A stretch of DNA of 33,190 nt, from NCBI GenBank assembly GCA_964535295.1, contig CAZHUW010000010.1, positions 1-33,190 of the forward strand, read 5' to 3'. Every line of letters begins with the position of its first letter. Positions within the stretch are counted from its first letter, which is position 1. This document shows positions 24,968 through 33,126 of this stretch, in pieces. Source of the stretch: SB21 sp964535295 (GTDB taxonomy: Bacteria > CLD3 > SB21). Under the pieces are notes generated by a model that searched no databases, was not told the origin of the DNA, and worked only from the letters and a program-made list of their open reading frames with translations. The translations under genes were made by a program, and so were the position numbers.

Positions 24968-26236
24968 ATGAAAATTCTTGTTATAGGCAGTGGCGGGCGC
25001 GAACACGCCTTGGTATGGAAAATTGCGCAATCGGAAAAAGTCACAAAGATTTATTGTGCTAGCGGGAATGGCGGAATACGTTCGATCGCAGAATGTATAC
25101 CCGTTAAGCCGGATGACATATTGGGCTTATGTGAATTTGCCGTTACCAATAAGATCGATCTTACTGTTGTTGGACCGGAACAATCATTGACTCTCGGCAT
25201 AGTTGATGTTTTTAAGAAGAAAGGACTGAAGATCTTCGGTCCGTCGGCAAAAGCAGCCGAGATAGAAGGCAGTAAAGTTTTTGCCAAAACGCTGATGACA
25301 AAATACGCGATTCCAACCGCTTCCTTTGGCGTTTTCACCGACACGGATGCAGCAAAGAAATATATAACTGATAGAAATCGTTCTTGTGTCGTAAAAGCGG
25401 ACGGATTAGCGGGAGGAAAAGGCGCGATCGTTTGCATGAGTCCGGATGAAGCGCTCGTGGCGGTTGACACGATTCGGGATGAATTCGGTGACGCCGGAAA
25501 TAGCATCGTGATCGAGGAATTTATGGAGGGCGAAGAAGCATCTATCTTTGCCGTGACGGACGGACGAAATTACGTTATCTTGCCCGCCGCCCAGGATCAT
25601 AAACGCATTTTCGACGGGGATAATGGAAAGAATACAGGAGGTATGGGAGCCTATGCGCCGGCGCCGGCGGTTACTACTGCCGTTCTTGAACGTGTTAAAA
25701 GGGAGATCATTGAGCCAACTATTTCTGCGTTATCGTCAGAAGGGAGACCCTATCAGGGTGTCCTTTATTGCGGATTGATGCTGACCAAATTCGGACCGAA
25801 GGTAGTGGAATTCAATTGCCGCTTCGGCGACCCGGAATGTCAGGCTGTTTTGCCTTTGATAAAAAGTGATATCGTCGATATGTTTTTATCTGTGACAGAT
25901 GGGACAATCGGTACTTACCGGTTAGAACTGCATGATCAGTCCGCCGTGTGCGTTGTCATGGCCTCCGGCGGGTATCCGGACCAATTCGAACAAAACAAGG
26001 AAATTTCTGGCCTCGATTCTGTTGACAAGACGAACACGTTTATTTTTCACGCAGGAACCGAATACAAAAACGGCAAAGTGTACAGCCGTGGCGGACGTGT
26101 ATTGGGAGTAGCGTCGGCGGCCGATCAACTTTCAAAGGCGGTCGAACAAGCATACTCGGTTATAGAAAAAATACATTTCGAGAAAGCGCACTATCGAAAA
26201 GATATTGCTTATCGTGCACTTAAAAAGAACTCTTAG
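24968..26236 (+). CDS. purD: phosphoribosylamine-glycine ligase (GAR synthetase)
   Basis: The 422-residue ATP-grasp enzyme has the family landmarks: MKILVIGSGGREHAL at the N-terminus, VVGPEQSLTLGIVD, the ATP-grasp loop VVKADGLAGGKGAIV, EEFMEGEEASIFAVTDG, the DHKRIFDGDNGKNTGGMG block and VEFNCRFGDPECQ. It joins phosphoribosylamine and glycine in the second step of purine synthesis. The length equals that of most bacterial PurD. The amidase gene starts 12 bp after its stop, so the two are likely co-transcribed. Confidence 0.97.
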   Translation: MKILVIGSGGREHALVWKIAQSEKVTKIYCASGNGGIRSIAECIPVKPDDILGLCEFAVTNKIDLTVVGPEQSLTLGIVDVFKKKGLKIFGPSAKAAEIEGSKVFAKTLMTKYAIPTASFGVFTDTDAAKKYITDRNRSCVVKADGLAGGKGAIVCMSPDEALVAVDTIRDEFGDAGNSIVIEEFMEGEEASIFAVTDGRNYVILPAAQDHKRIFDGDNGKNTGGMGAYAPAPAVTTAVLERVKREIIEPTISALSSEGRPYQGVLYCGLMLTKFGPKVVEFNCRFGDPECQAVLPLIKSDIVDMFLSVTDGTIGTYRLELHDQSAVCVVMASGGYPDQFEQNKEISGLDSVDKTNTFIFHAGTEYKNGKVYSRGGRVLGVASAADQLSKAVEQAYSVIEKIHFEKAHYRKDIAYRALKKNS

Positions 26237-26248
26237 CGGGAGCGTATC

Positions 26249-27793
26249 GTGAAACAGGTATGGTTTTTTATTTTCATCGTCGTATCCCCTTTAACGGCAC
26301 AAAATCAGATCAAATTGGATTGCGGAAAGAAAACGGTTTCCGTAATACCTGTATATAGCGGTGATCAGGATTTTATTTCCATCAGAAACATTGTCGAACT
26401 TATCGATGCGGGATATTATGAGAATTCCGCTAAGAAAAAAGTGGTCGTCTCCTCTTCATCCCGCCAGTTCAAGATTAGCGGAAATAATCCGTTCATTGTG
26501 ATTGATGAAAAGTTGATTTTACAAATGCCGGTCGAAAGCCAGTACATCGACGGGATCATATTTGTTCCGGTCCGGTATTTTATTCCCGTTTTGAATGCGT
26601 ATTTGTCCTCACCGATTCTGGTGAACGAACAAAAACTCGTTTTATCCGGAACAGCGGTGACCTCCACGGATGTTAAAAAGACGGAAGAGCCCGAAGCGGA
26701 GAAGGTTAATCTTACTTCGATCGATTTTGATAAGAAAACCAACGGACTGTTGGTTACGTTGAAAACCGGGAAAGACTTCCGTAGCGACGACATTGAAGTG
26801 TGGCGAAACAAAAACTGGCTTTACGTAACGGTTTCGGGAGGCATTTCCTCGGAGGAATTAGCCGGCGAAATCAAAGTCGCTGAACAATACAAATTGATCA
26901 AAAGCGCTCTTCTTTTTCAACACAAAAATTCAGTACAGTTATCCTTTCAGCTTAATTACGATATTCCGGGTCAGGAAATCTCCCTGAATGAAGAAAACGG
27001 CGATATTCATGTCAGTATCCGCGTTAGTGACCCTTCGCATCTTGAGACTGTGGCTTTAAAACCGGTTGATCTCAAAACACAAAAAGATCAGTGGAAAATC
27101 GACAAGATCGTCTTGGATGCAGGCCATGGAGGATGGGACAACGGTGCTTCCGGTAAGAACGGAACGAAAGAAAAGGACATGACGCTCGCTATCGTTCTGA
27201 AACTGGGTAAACTGATCGAACAACGGCTGGGTCTCAAGGTCGAATATACGCGTTCGACTGACACATACATTACATTGCACGGAAGAACAAAGTTCGCAAA
27301 TGCACGAAATGCCAAGGTTTTCGTGAGCGTGCACTGCAACTCTAATGTCAAACGAAAAGCCAACGGTTTCGAAACCTTTTTCCTGTCTCCAAGCAGAACC
27401 GATGAAGCTTTAGCTGTGGCACGAAAGGAAAATGAAGTCATCGAAAGTGAAGAAGATAAGCATCATTATGGCGATTTTACGGATGAAAAATTTATTTTGA
27501 GCAATATTATGCAGAGTGTTTTTGTTAAGGAGAGCGAGGAATTGGCCGCGCATATCCAAAAGGGTTTGGACAAACAACTGAATCTGGTTAATCGCGGTGT
27601 GTCACAGGCGCCTTTCTATGTACTCATGGGTGCATCCATGCCGTCCGTCCTGGTGGAAACGGCTTTTATATCTAACGTGAACGAAGAAAAATTTCTCAAA
27701 TCCGAAGAAGGCCAGAAGAAGCTCGCGGAAGGAATTTATGAGGGTATAAAGAATTTCATCCTGGATTATGAGAAATCACAGAAGAATAAATAG
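26249..27793 (+). CDS. N-acetylmuramoyl-L-alanine amidase (Amidase_3) with N-terminal copper-amine-oxidase-like region
   Basis: The 514 residues start with a signal peptide (KQVWFFIFIVVSPLTAQ). An N-terminal region (about 20-135) contains a copper-amine-oxidase-N/AMIN-like wall-binding fold (ISIRNIVELIDAG, then IIFVPVRYFIPVLNAY), followed by an AMIN-like domain (about 150-260). The catalytic domain has zinc ligands His293 (LDAGHGGWD), Glu308 and His362 (SVHCNSN), and the catalytic Glu470 (VLVETAFISN). It cuts the bond between glycan MurNAc and the stem peptide in the periplasm, usually for daughter-cell separation. Start GTG 26249 is supported by GGGAG six nt upstream. Its stop is 3 bp from that of the convergent pabB. 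Confidence 0.94.
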   Translation: MKQVWFFIFIVVSPLTAQNQIKLDCGKKTVSVIPVYSGDQDFISIRNIVELIDAGYYENSAKKKVVVSSSSRQFKISGNNPFIVIDEKLILQMPVESQYIDGIIFVPVRYFIPVLNAYLSSPILVNEQKLVLSGTAVTSTDVKKTEEPEAEKVNLTSIDFDKKTNGLLVTLKTGKDFRSDDIEVWRNKNWLYVTVSGGISSEELAGEIKVAEQYKLIKSALLFQHKNSVQLSFQLNYDIPGQEISLNEENGDIHVSIRVSDPSHLETVALKPVDLKTQKDQWKIDKIVLDAGHGGWDNGASGKNGTKEKDMTLAIVLKLGKLIEQRLGLKVEYTRSTDTYITLHGRTKFANARNAKVFVSVHCNSNVKRKANGFETFFLSPSRTDEALAVARKENEVIESEEDKHHYGDFTDEKFILSNIMQSVFVKESEELAAHIQKGLDKQLNLVNRGVSQAPFYVLMGASMPSVLVETAFISNVNEEKFLKSEEGQKKLAEGIYEGIKNFILDYEKSQKNK

Positions 27794-27796
27794 TTA

Positions 27797-29191
27797 TTAT
27801 CTATTTTTTAATAGTTCCAATGCGTTGATGATACCCTGTGCCTTGTCCAAACATTCCTGATATTCTTTGTCCGGTTCTGAATCCCACACAATAGCACCTC
27901 CTGTCTGAAAATATCCTTCATCTTTATGCAGGATCAGAGTTCGAATCACCACAGAAAGGTCCATATCCCCGTTGTAACCTATATACCCCAATGCCCCGGA
28001 ATATATGCCCCGCTTGAATTCCTCCAATTCTTCAATGATCTCCATCGCTCTTATCTTGGGCGCTCCCGTCATAGAGCCCGGAGGAAAACAAGCTCTAATT
28101 ACGTCTATAGAATCTTTCCCGGTTTCCAGTTTTGATTGAATGGTAGACACCATTTGGAAAACGGTGGAATATTTTTCAATGCTGCACAAATGCGGAACTT
28201 TCACCGTTCCCGTTTCTGAAACACGCCCCATATCGTTACGGACGAGATCGACGATCATTACGTTCTCTGAGCGATCCTTTTCGCTATGTAACAAGTCAAA
28301 ATAATTTGCTTCGTCTTCAAAAAAATCAGGTCTGCGCGGACGCGTACCTTTGATCGGTTTGCTTTCCAATGACTTATCCCGTAAGCTCAAGAACCTTTCG
28401 GGGGAAGAACTTATCACGAAGAAATCTCCAAATTTCAAAATGGCTGAAAAAGGCGACGGGCTGGTCTTTACAAGACTGTTGAAAAGATGTAAACCGGTTC
28501 TTTCAGTTTTATTTTTTATTCTAATATTGAATCTTTGAGCCAGGTTTACCTCATATACGTCGCCGTTTGCAATATACTCTTTTATGGATTCAAGTTTTTT
28601 CAGGTATGCGTCTTTTGATGTAACCGGAGTAATTTCGTAGTCAAAAACTTCCGCCGAATTTAAACCAACTTCTTCGACTTTATTTATTTTCTGTTCAAGA
28701 TGAGTTGTTTTCTCATCAGTGCCCGCTAAATAATATTTATCGGTATGGTGGTCGATCACACACAGGCCGTCAAACAACATCCAATATGCATCCGGTTGGT
28801 CAGGATCATCCTGAGCCGAAGATGGCAGCTTTTCAAGTAGATGCTTAAGATCATATCCCCAATAACCAACAGCGCCGCCTGAAAAGAAATTTGCGCCAAG
28901 GATTTCTTGATCAAATTGAAATTCAATATCTCTCTTTGTAACATACGATTTTAAAACATCGAATGGATCACCTTGTGTGTTTTGAATAACTCCGTCCTCT
29001 TTAATTAAAATATGGTTTTTTTTTGCTGATATTGTGATCGCAGGATCGCATGAAAGATAGGAAAAACGGGAGTTGTGATGGGATCTTAACGAACTGTAAA
29101 GAAAGAAGCTTTGATCCGATTCATAAAGTCTGGAGTAAAGATCAAGTGGTGAATACTGCCAATTGAATGATTTTAAGTGCCATTTTTTCAC
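27797..29191 (-). CDS. pabB: aminodeoxychorismate synthase component I
   Basis: The 464-residue chorismate-utilising enzyme carries SKPIKGTRPRR, in which Lys281 marks PabB; anthranilate synthase TrpE has PIAGT at this point. Other shared motifs are YEVNLAQRF, FSAILKFGDFFVISSSPERFL, ENVMIVDLVRNDMGRV, CFPPGSMTGAPKIRAMEII, YSGALGYIGYNG and QTGGAIVWDSEPDKEY. It aminates chorismate toward p-aminobenzoate for folate, using ammonia from a PabA glutaminase that is not in the window and may be shared with tryptophan synthesis. Start GTG 29191 has GGAG five nt upstream inside the end of pabC, two bases after the pabC stop, so translation is probably coupled. Confidence 0.93.
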   Translation of the reverse strand: MKKWHLKSFNWQYSPLDLYSRLYESDQSFFLYSSLRSHHNSRFSYLSCDPAITISAKKNHILIKEDGVIQNTQGDPFDVLKSYVTKRDIEFQFDQEILGANFFSGGAVGYWGYDLKHLLEKLPSSAQDDPDQPDAYWMLFDGLCVIDHHTDKYYLAGTDEKTTHLEQKINKVEEVGLNSAEVFDYEITPVTSKDAYLKKLESIKEYIANGDVYEVNLAQRFNIRIKNKTERTGLHLFNSLVKTSPSPFSAILKFGDFFVISSSPERFLSLRDKSLESKPIKGTRPRRPDFFEDEANYFDLLHSEKDRSENVMIVDLVRNDMGRVSETGTVKVPHLCSIEKYSTVFQMVSTIQSKLETGKDSIDVIRACFPPGSMTGAPKIRAMEIIEELEEFKRGIYSGALGYIGYNGDMDLSVVIRTLILHKDEGYFQTGGAIVWDSEPDKEYQECLDKAQGIINALELLKNR

Positions 29192-29193
29192 AC

Positions 29194-30075
29194 TTACTCC
29201 AGTATTTCAATGAGCGTTTGACGAAACGTACTGAGAATTTGCCGCGTAATGATACCGATTTTTCCGTTGCTGATCTTTATTTGTCCGGCCTGCGTTACCG
29301 GAAGGATTTGTATGTTCGTATTAGTAAGAAAGATTTCATCGGCCTGAAACATCTCGTTTTTTGAAATCATTTTCTCAGTGACCTGAACGGTCATTTTTTG
29401 AGTACAGATCTGTAGGACCCTGGCGCGTGTGGTTCCGGGTAGTATTCCGGATGAAACAGGCGGTGTAAATATTGTCCCGTTATTGACAATAAAAACATTA
29501 CTGGATGACCCTTCGTATACATTTCCAAGAGAATCCATGAAGATCATTTCGTAACAGTTTTTTGTCAACGCTTTTTGTTTAGCCAAAACGTAGGTTTGTG
29601 CGCTCAGCGATTTTAGTTTACTCTTCTTTTCCAGTGAATTGAACATTGGGGCATATTCGAAGTCGATCGTAACTCCGTTTTCGTACAAATGATCAGGAAT
29701 GTCTTTGATTGGCCGAACCGCTACAAGTATCGTCGGCTTCATGGTGTTTGAATAACCAAATCCGAACTGATCGGCAGTTCCCCGCGTAATGCTCACGCGA
29801 ATGTAAGCATCAGATAATTCGTTTTTAAGAAACAGATCGGCCAAAACATGGCGTAGAGCGGGGGGGTCAAGCGTTAATTTTATGCCTGTACGCCTGCAGG
29901 ATTCCTCCAAACGGTCATAATGAGCGCGGTACGAGATCACACTTCGGTTTACCGAGCGCATGGTATCAAAGACCCCGTCGCCGTACAAAAAACCCCGGTC
30001 ATTGGGTGAAATAGCAATATCGCTCTCATTTAAAAATTTTCCGTTATAATATGCGATATAGGATGGTGGTGACAT
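29194..30075 (-). CDS. pabC: aminodeoxychorismate lyase (class IV aminotransferase)
   Basis: The 293-residue fold type IV PLP enzyme has NDRGFLYGDGVFDTMR, the PLP lysine Lys155 in LKSLSAQTYVLAK, and the cofactor glutamate Glu188 in VYEGSSSNVFIV, followed by PPVSSGILPGTTRARVL. By sequence alone it could be a branched-chain or D-amino acid aminotransferase. Placement two bases upstream of pabB on the same strand makes 4-amino-4-deoxychorismate lyase, which releases pyruvate to give p-aminobenzoate, the best reading. A promoter lies upstream in the gap shared with mqnC. Confidence 0.85.
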   Translation of the reverse strand: MSPPSYIAYYNGKFLNESDIAISPNDRGFLYGDGVFDTMRSVNRSVISYRAHYDRLEESCRRTGIKLTLDPPALRHVLADLFLKNELSDAYIRVSITRGTADQFGFGYSNTMKPTILVAVRPIKDIPDHLYENGVTIDFEYAPMFNSLEKKSKLKSLSAQTYVLAKQKALTKNCYEMIFMDSLGNVYEGSSSNVFIVNNGTIFTPPVSSGILPGTTRARVLQICTQKMTVQVTEKMISKNEMFQADEIFLTNTNIQILPVTQAGQIKISNGKIGIITRQILSTFRQTLIEILE

Positions 30076-30100
30076 CGGAAGCCCGGTTTAAGTCTAAAAA

Positions 30101-30129
30101 AAGGTAATGAGGTTGTGCCTTACAATCAA
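30101..30129 (-). promoter_or_regulatory. possible sigma70-type promoter for pabC-pabB
   Basis: On the minus strand TTGATT (30129-30124) and TACCTT (30106-30101) are separated by 17 bp, about 20 nt before the pabC ATG. Confidence 0.4.
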
Positions 30130-30151
30130 ACAAAAACAAACTGAAAAAAAC

Positions 30152-30180
30152 TTGTGTCCAAGGCTTTTTTTATTTATGTT
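30152..30180 (+). promoter_or_regulatory. sigma70-type promoter for mqnC
   Basis: TTGTGT (30152-30157) and TATGTT (30175-30180) are separated by 17 bp. Transcription from here would start near 30187, leaving a 40-nt leader before ATG 30228 and only about 14 nt before the TTG at 30201, which favours the ATG. Confidence 0.5.
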
Positions 30181-30227
30181 CCTCGACATTTCAAGAAAAG
30201 TTGAAAGTTCAAATAGAAAGACTTCTC

Positions 30228-31313
30228 ATGATTGATGCCGTTTACAATAAGATTGAAAAAGGGCAAAGATTGTCTTTTGAAGATGGTTTGGCCCTTTATG
30301 ACTGCAAAGAATTACCTCTACTGAGTTTTTTGGCCAATCGTGTACGTGAAAAGAAAAAACCCGACAATATTGTTACCTATATCATCGATCGGAATATTAA
30401 CTACACCAATGTTTGTGTGGACAAATGCAGTTTCTGTGCTTTTTACAGGCCGGTAGGATCCGATGAAGGTTATGTGCTGCCGTACGAAGAGATCGACCAG
30501 AAAATTGAAGAATTGATCACCTTAGAAGGTATCCAGATCCTGATGCAGGGTGGTCTGAATCCAAAGCTTAAAATCAACTATTATGAGGATCTTTTCCGTC
30601 ATCTTAAAACAAAATATCCGCAGATCTGGCTTCACTGTTTGAGCGCTCCGGAAATTGATTATATTGCAAAAGTCTCTGATCTGAGTGTTGAAGAGACCCT
30701 GCGACGCCTTAAAGAAGCGGGTTTGGATTCTATTCCCGGCGCCGGCGCTGAGATCCTGGTCGACCGTGTCAGAGCTGATGTTTCGCGCGGTAAATGCGAT
30801 TCCGAACGCTGGTTGAATCTTCACCGCACGGCACATAAAGTTGGGTATACTACAACAGCCACGATGATGTACGGACATGTGGAAACCCTTGAGGAACGCT
30901 TGGAACATATTCTGAAGATCCGTGATCTTCAGGACGAGAGTTTGAAAAATTACGGACGAGGATTTACGGCATTCATTCCGTGGAATTTCCAGCCTGAAAA
31001 TGTTCCTCTTGGACAAAACCCGAATATCCGGATCACCACCACGGTTGAATACCTCCAGACGCTGGCGATCTCACGTTTGATGCTGGACAATATCGATAAT
31101 TTCCAGGTTTCCTGGGTTACGCAAGGGAAGGACGTTGCTCAGCTGGGTCTTAATTATGGGGCAAATGACTTCGGCAGCTTGATGATCGAGGAAAACGTGG
31201 TCAGCCAAAACGGCACTTCGTTCAATGTAACGGTAAAAGATATCGAGAAAATGATTTCTGATGCAGGATACAAGGCCAAACGCAGAAATAACCACTATGA
31301 AATCATAAATTAG
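30228..31313 (+). CDS. mqnC: cyclic dehypoxanthinyl futalosine synthase (radical SAM)
   Basis: The 361-residue radical SAM enzyme has NYTNVCVDKCSFCAFYRP with Cys63, Cys67 and Cys70 binding the [4Fe-4S] cluster. The later stretches EGIQILMQGGLNP, SIPGAGAEILVDRVR, WLNLHRTAHKVGYTTTATMMYGH and FIPWNFQPENVPLG are characteristic of MqnC rather than its relative MqnE. It cyclises dehypoxanthine futalosine in the futalosine route to menaquinone, in the cytoplasm. The other mqn genes are not in the window. I start at ATG 30228, which fits the promoter and the usual N-terminus; a TTG at 30201 would add nine residues. Confidence 0.95.
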   Translation: MIDAVYNKIEKGQRLSFEDGLALYDCKELPLLSFLANRVREKKKPDNIVTYIIDRNINYTNVCVDKCSFCAFYRPVGSDEGYVLPYEEIDQKIEELITLEGIQILMQGGLNPKLKINYYEDLFRHLKTKYPQIWLHCLSAPEIDYIAKVSDLSVEETLRRLKEAGLDSIPGAGAEILVDRVRADVSRGKCDSERWLNLHRTAHKVGYTTTATMMYGHVETLEERLEHILKIRDLQDESLKNYGRGFTAFIPWNFQPENVPLGQNPNIRITTTVEYLQTLAISRLMLDNIDNFQVSWVTQGKDVAQLGLNYGANDFGSLMIEENVVSQNGTSFNVTVKDIEKMISDAGYKAKRRNNHYEIIN

Positions 31314-31318
31314 GGTTC

Positions 31319-31357
31319 TTGAATCGTGAATTTAAAATTCATAATTCAACATTTTTA
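31319..31357 (+). terminator. probable terminator after mqnC
   Basis: TTGAAT (31319-31324) pairs with ATTCAA (31344-31349), and inside it TGAATT (31327-31332) pairs with AATTCA (31336-31341), with a 2-nt internal loop. T5 follows at 31352-31356. The stem is AT-rich, so it may be weak. The same sequence sits 9 bp beyond the stop of the convergent SpoIID gene. Confidence 0.45.
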
Positions 31358-31365
31358 ATTTCGTA

Positions 31366-32616
31366 TTAGTATTCCTTCTTTATCGTTGTCCCCCTGTAAA
31401 AGAACTGTAATATCTGCTTATAACCATATCCTTGTTTGGCCATAGTTCTTGCACTGTACTGGCACATTCCAACCCCGTGTCCGAAACCTGCGCCTTTACA
31501 TTTAACGGATTGGATCGTCCCATCCGGGTTCCGCACCAGGTCAAGCCTGAACAGTGAACTATACAGAATATATTTTTCACCACGCAAGATCCGCCGCGCC
31601 TGTTCCCCGCTCACGATAAAATTGTCTTTAGTAAACCCGATCTTGAATTCTTTAACACGCTGAGACGAATCACGGGACAGTATGGCCAAATTATACAAGC
31701 GCTGATCTTCAATTCGGGAAACCTCTTCCTGAGGCAGTACTACTTTAAGATTTTCTTTGATCAATTTTTCGATTTCTTCACCCGTCCAAGTTAGTTCCCA
31801 TCGGTAATGCGGCGATTCTTCACATAAAATTTTGCCTGCAACCTCATTGTGAATACTCGCTAAATAACCAGTCGGGGTAGAGCCTTTCCATACCTCTTCT
31901 ACATTAGCCGTCACTCCGCCGCAGGTTGAAAAATAAAAAGCATTGATCGGTTTCCCGTCGAAAGCGGCTATTTCCCCCACCGTTTCGATGACGGCCTGCG
32001 TTGTAATATCGTTTTCGCTTGACGCTCCCTCATAAACCTGGTCATTGACATCGCTCATGTAGTCGTATTGTTTGTATTTTCCCTTATACCGTACGGCATA
32101 GGTTCGCGCTGCTACGGCTTGAGCCTTCGCCGCGTCAAGTTGATCCGGAGTGAGATTACCGATCTCATTTCGCACGACGCCCATTAGATACGATTCCATG
32201 TCCAGAATATTGATCACATTGATCTTCTCGTCGTCCGGAATAATGAGCAGGCTGCCGCGATATTTGTTCCCTCCAACCGCAAAGCGGATATCTGTGGATT
32301 TGGTCGTTAGAGAAAGAGAAGCATGAGCCCCTAATGATTTGCCCTGCGGGTCGAATACCTCAACTTTACCGTTGGTTATTTTAAATTCGATCTTCTGATC
32401 TGCAGATATGTATCCAAGATCTTGCGATGTTTCTCCGGCTTTGACGACGAATGCCGTATTTGCATACAGCGACACTGCCGGCGATTTTTCAATCAGGATT
32501 TTTACATGGGGAATGGAAGCGTTATCAGGTAAAGAACGTGTCTGGAATGAGGGTGTACAGCCGATCATTACGGTAAATAAGAAAATAAGACAGGATCGAA
32601 TCGGGTTCTTTTTCAT
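31366..32616 (-). CDS. SpoIID/LytB-domain lipoprotein
   Basis: The 416 residues start with a lipoprotein signal (IRSCLIFLFTVMIGC, Cys20 as the lipidated residue). The SpoIID core shows LDMESYLMGVVRNEIG, in which the glutamate of NEIG is the family's catalytic acid, then AAKAQAVAARTYAV, FYFSTCGGVTANVEEVW and the C-terminal GAGFGHGVGMCQYSA. Family knowledge: SpoIID is a lytic transglycosylase that acts on glycan strands already stripped of peptides by an amidase; LytB-type members modify the wall in non-sporulating bacteria. An amidase of the matching class is encoded at 26249-27793. Here it is probably anchored in a membrane and faces the periplasm. No ribosome binding site precedes ATG 32616, but a good promoter lies 70 bp upstream. 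Confidence 0.93.
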   Translation of the reverse strand: MKKNPIRSCLIFLFTVMIGCTPSFQTRSLPDNASIPHVKILIEKSPAVSLYANTAFVVKAGETSQDLGYISADQKIEFKITNGKVEVFDPQGKSLGAHASLSLTTKSTDIRFAVGGNKYRGSLLIIPDDEKINVINILDMESYLMGVVRNEIGNLTPDQLDAAKAQAVAARTYAVRYKGKYKQYDYMSDVNDQVYEGASSENDITTQAVIETVGEIAAFDGKPINAFYFSTCGGVTANVEEVWKGSTPTGYLASIHNEVAGKILCEESPHYRWELTWTGEEIEKLIKENLKVVLPQEEVSRIEDQRLYNLAILSRDSSQRVKEFKIGFTKDNFIVSGEQARRILRGEKYILYSSLFRLDLVRNPDGTIQSVKCKGAGFGHGVGMCQYSARTMAKQGYGYKQILQFFYRGTTIKKEY

Positions 32617-32646
32617 TTTGCTTGAATTTATGTTAAAATTTGATGT

Positions 32647-32665
32647 ATTGCCTTATTGAGGCAAT
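32647..32665. promoter_or_regulatory. inverted repeat in the SpoIID leader
   Basis: ATTGCCT (32647-32653) and AGGCAAT (32659-32665) form a perfect 7-bp inverted repeat with a 5-nt loop, just downstream of the predicted start of the SpoIID-gene transcript. No T run follows on the minus strand, so it is either an operator or a leader hairpin. Confidence 0.4.
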
Positions 32666-32683
32666 GATAGTAGAATTTCGATG

Positions 32684-32711
32684 ATAATATTTTGTTTTTC
32701 ATTGATGACAA
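32684..32711 (-). promoter_or_regulatory. sigma70-type promoter for the SpoIID-domain gene
   Basis: On the minus strand TTGTCA (32711-32706) and TATTAT (32689-32684) are separated by 16 bp. The leader would be about 60 nt and include the inverted repeat at 32647-32665. Confidence 0.55.
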
Positions 32712-32731
32712 TCCTACATATCTCAAAACAC

Positions 32732-32762
32732 AAAGAACCAATTACGTTCAGATTGGTTCTTT
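32732..32762 (-). terminator. terminator after the small basic protein gene
   Basis: AAAGAACCAAT (32732-32742) and ATTGGTTCTTT (32752-32762) form a perfect 11-bp stem with a 9-nt loop, 16 bp beyond the stop of the small basic gene. The T stretches on either side are interrupted, and the structure is near symmetrical, so it could work in both directions. Confidence 0.75.
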
Positions 32763-32778
32763 ATTTTAGTCTGTCATC

Positions 32779-32955
32779 TTATTTTTTTTTTGCCTTCGCT
32801 CTGGCTGTGGCTTTCTCAGCTTTACTTTTTCGCTTAATATCCATCCCATGCGCACGTTCATAGGTTTGAATATCTTTGAATCGTCCTTTTGCATCCCGTA
32901 CCGCATACAGTTTTTTACCGGACGAACTTCGATGCGTGGTGCGTTTTGCTGGCAT
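32779..32955 (-). CDS. 58-residue highly basic small protein
   Basis: An open frame of 58 residues starts at ATG 32955 with AAGGAG 8 nt upstream and ends at TAA 32779. It contains 20 Lys/Arg residues and a compact central motif, GKKLYAVRDAKGRFKDIQT, then an Ala/Lys tail reminiscent of histone H1-like tails. It has its own promoter and terminator, which makes it a convincing gene. I recall similar short KRTTHRSSSGKKLYAVRDAKGRF-type proteins as conserved hypotheticals but know no function. The charge suggests nucleic-acid binding, and a probable RRM protein gene lies next to it. A longer frame in another phase over the same DNA is less likely. Confidence 0.8.
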   Translation of the reverse strand: MPAKRTTHRSSSGKKLYAVRDAKGRFKDIQTYERAHGMDIKRKSKAEKATARAKAKKK

Positions 32956-32999
32956 AAAAAACTCTCCTTCTTCAATGTTAAGAAAGTCTGTTATGAAGG

Positions 33000-33028
33000 A
33001 TATTAGTTAATCCCACGAGGTTTCGCAA
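33000..33028 (-). promoter_or_regulatory. sigma70-type promoter for the small basic protein
   Basis: On the minus strand TTGCGA (33028-33023) and TAATAT (33005-33000) are separated by 17 bp, giving a leader of about 38 nt. It begins directly after the terminator of the preceding gene. Confidence 0.55.
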
Positions 33029-33030
33029 GG

Positions 33031-33069
33031 AAAATAAAAAAACCCCAACATCTTTCGATATTGGGGTTT
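33031..33069 (-). terminator. rho-independent terminator after the RRM-like gene
   Basis: On the minus strand a 13-pair stem (33069-33057 with 33052-33040, one G-U pair) closes a GAAA tetraloop and is followed by a T-rich run down to 33031. It is a strong terminator for the gene that enters from the right edge. Confidence 0.88.
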
Positions 33070-33092
33070 AAAAATAAATCCCTGTCAGAGAC

Positions 33093-33125
33093 CTACTTTT
33101 TCAAGTAGCATTCTTAAAAAAGAAT
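33093..33125 (-). other. two short hairpins in the 3' leader-out of the RRM-like gene
   Basis: Directly after the stop codon lies a 6-bp hairpin (33110-33125, ATTCTT arms), then a second 6-bp hairpin with CTACTT arms and a GAAA loop on the minus strand (33093-33108). Together with the terminator they make three hairpins in about 95 nt. Confidence 0.5.
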
Positions 33126-33126
33126 C

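Noticed and set aside
27790..27830. Short AT-rich hairpin at the convergent ends of the amidase and pabB genes.
   Set aside because: The stem has only five A/T pairs and lies mostly inside the pabB coding end; expected by chance at this composition.
32766..32975. A 69-codon minus-strand frame overlapping the small basic gene.
   Set aside because: The 58-codon frame has the better ribosome binding site spacing, promoter placement and a regular motif; the longer frame looks like its shadow.
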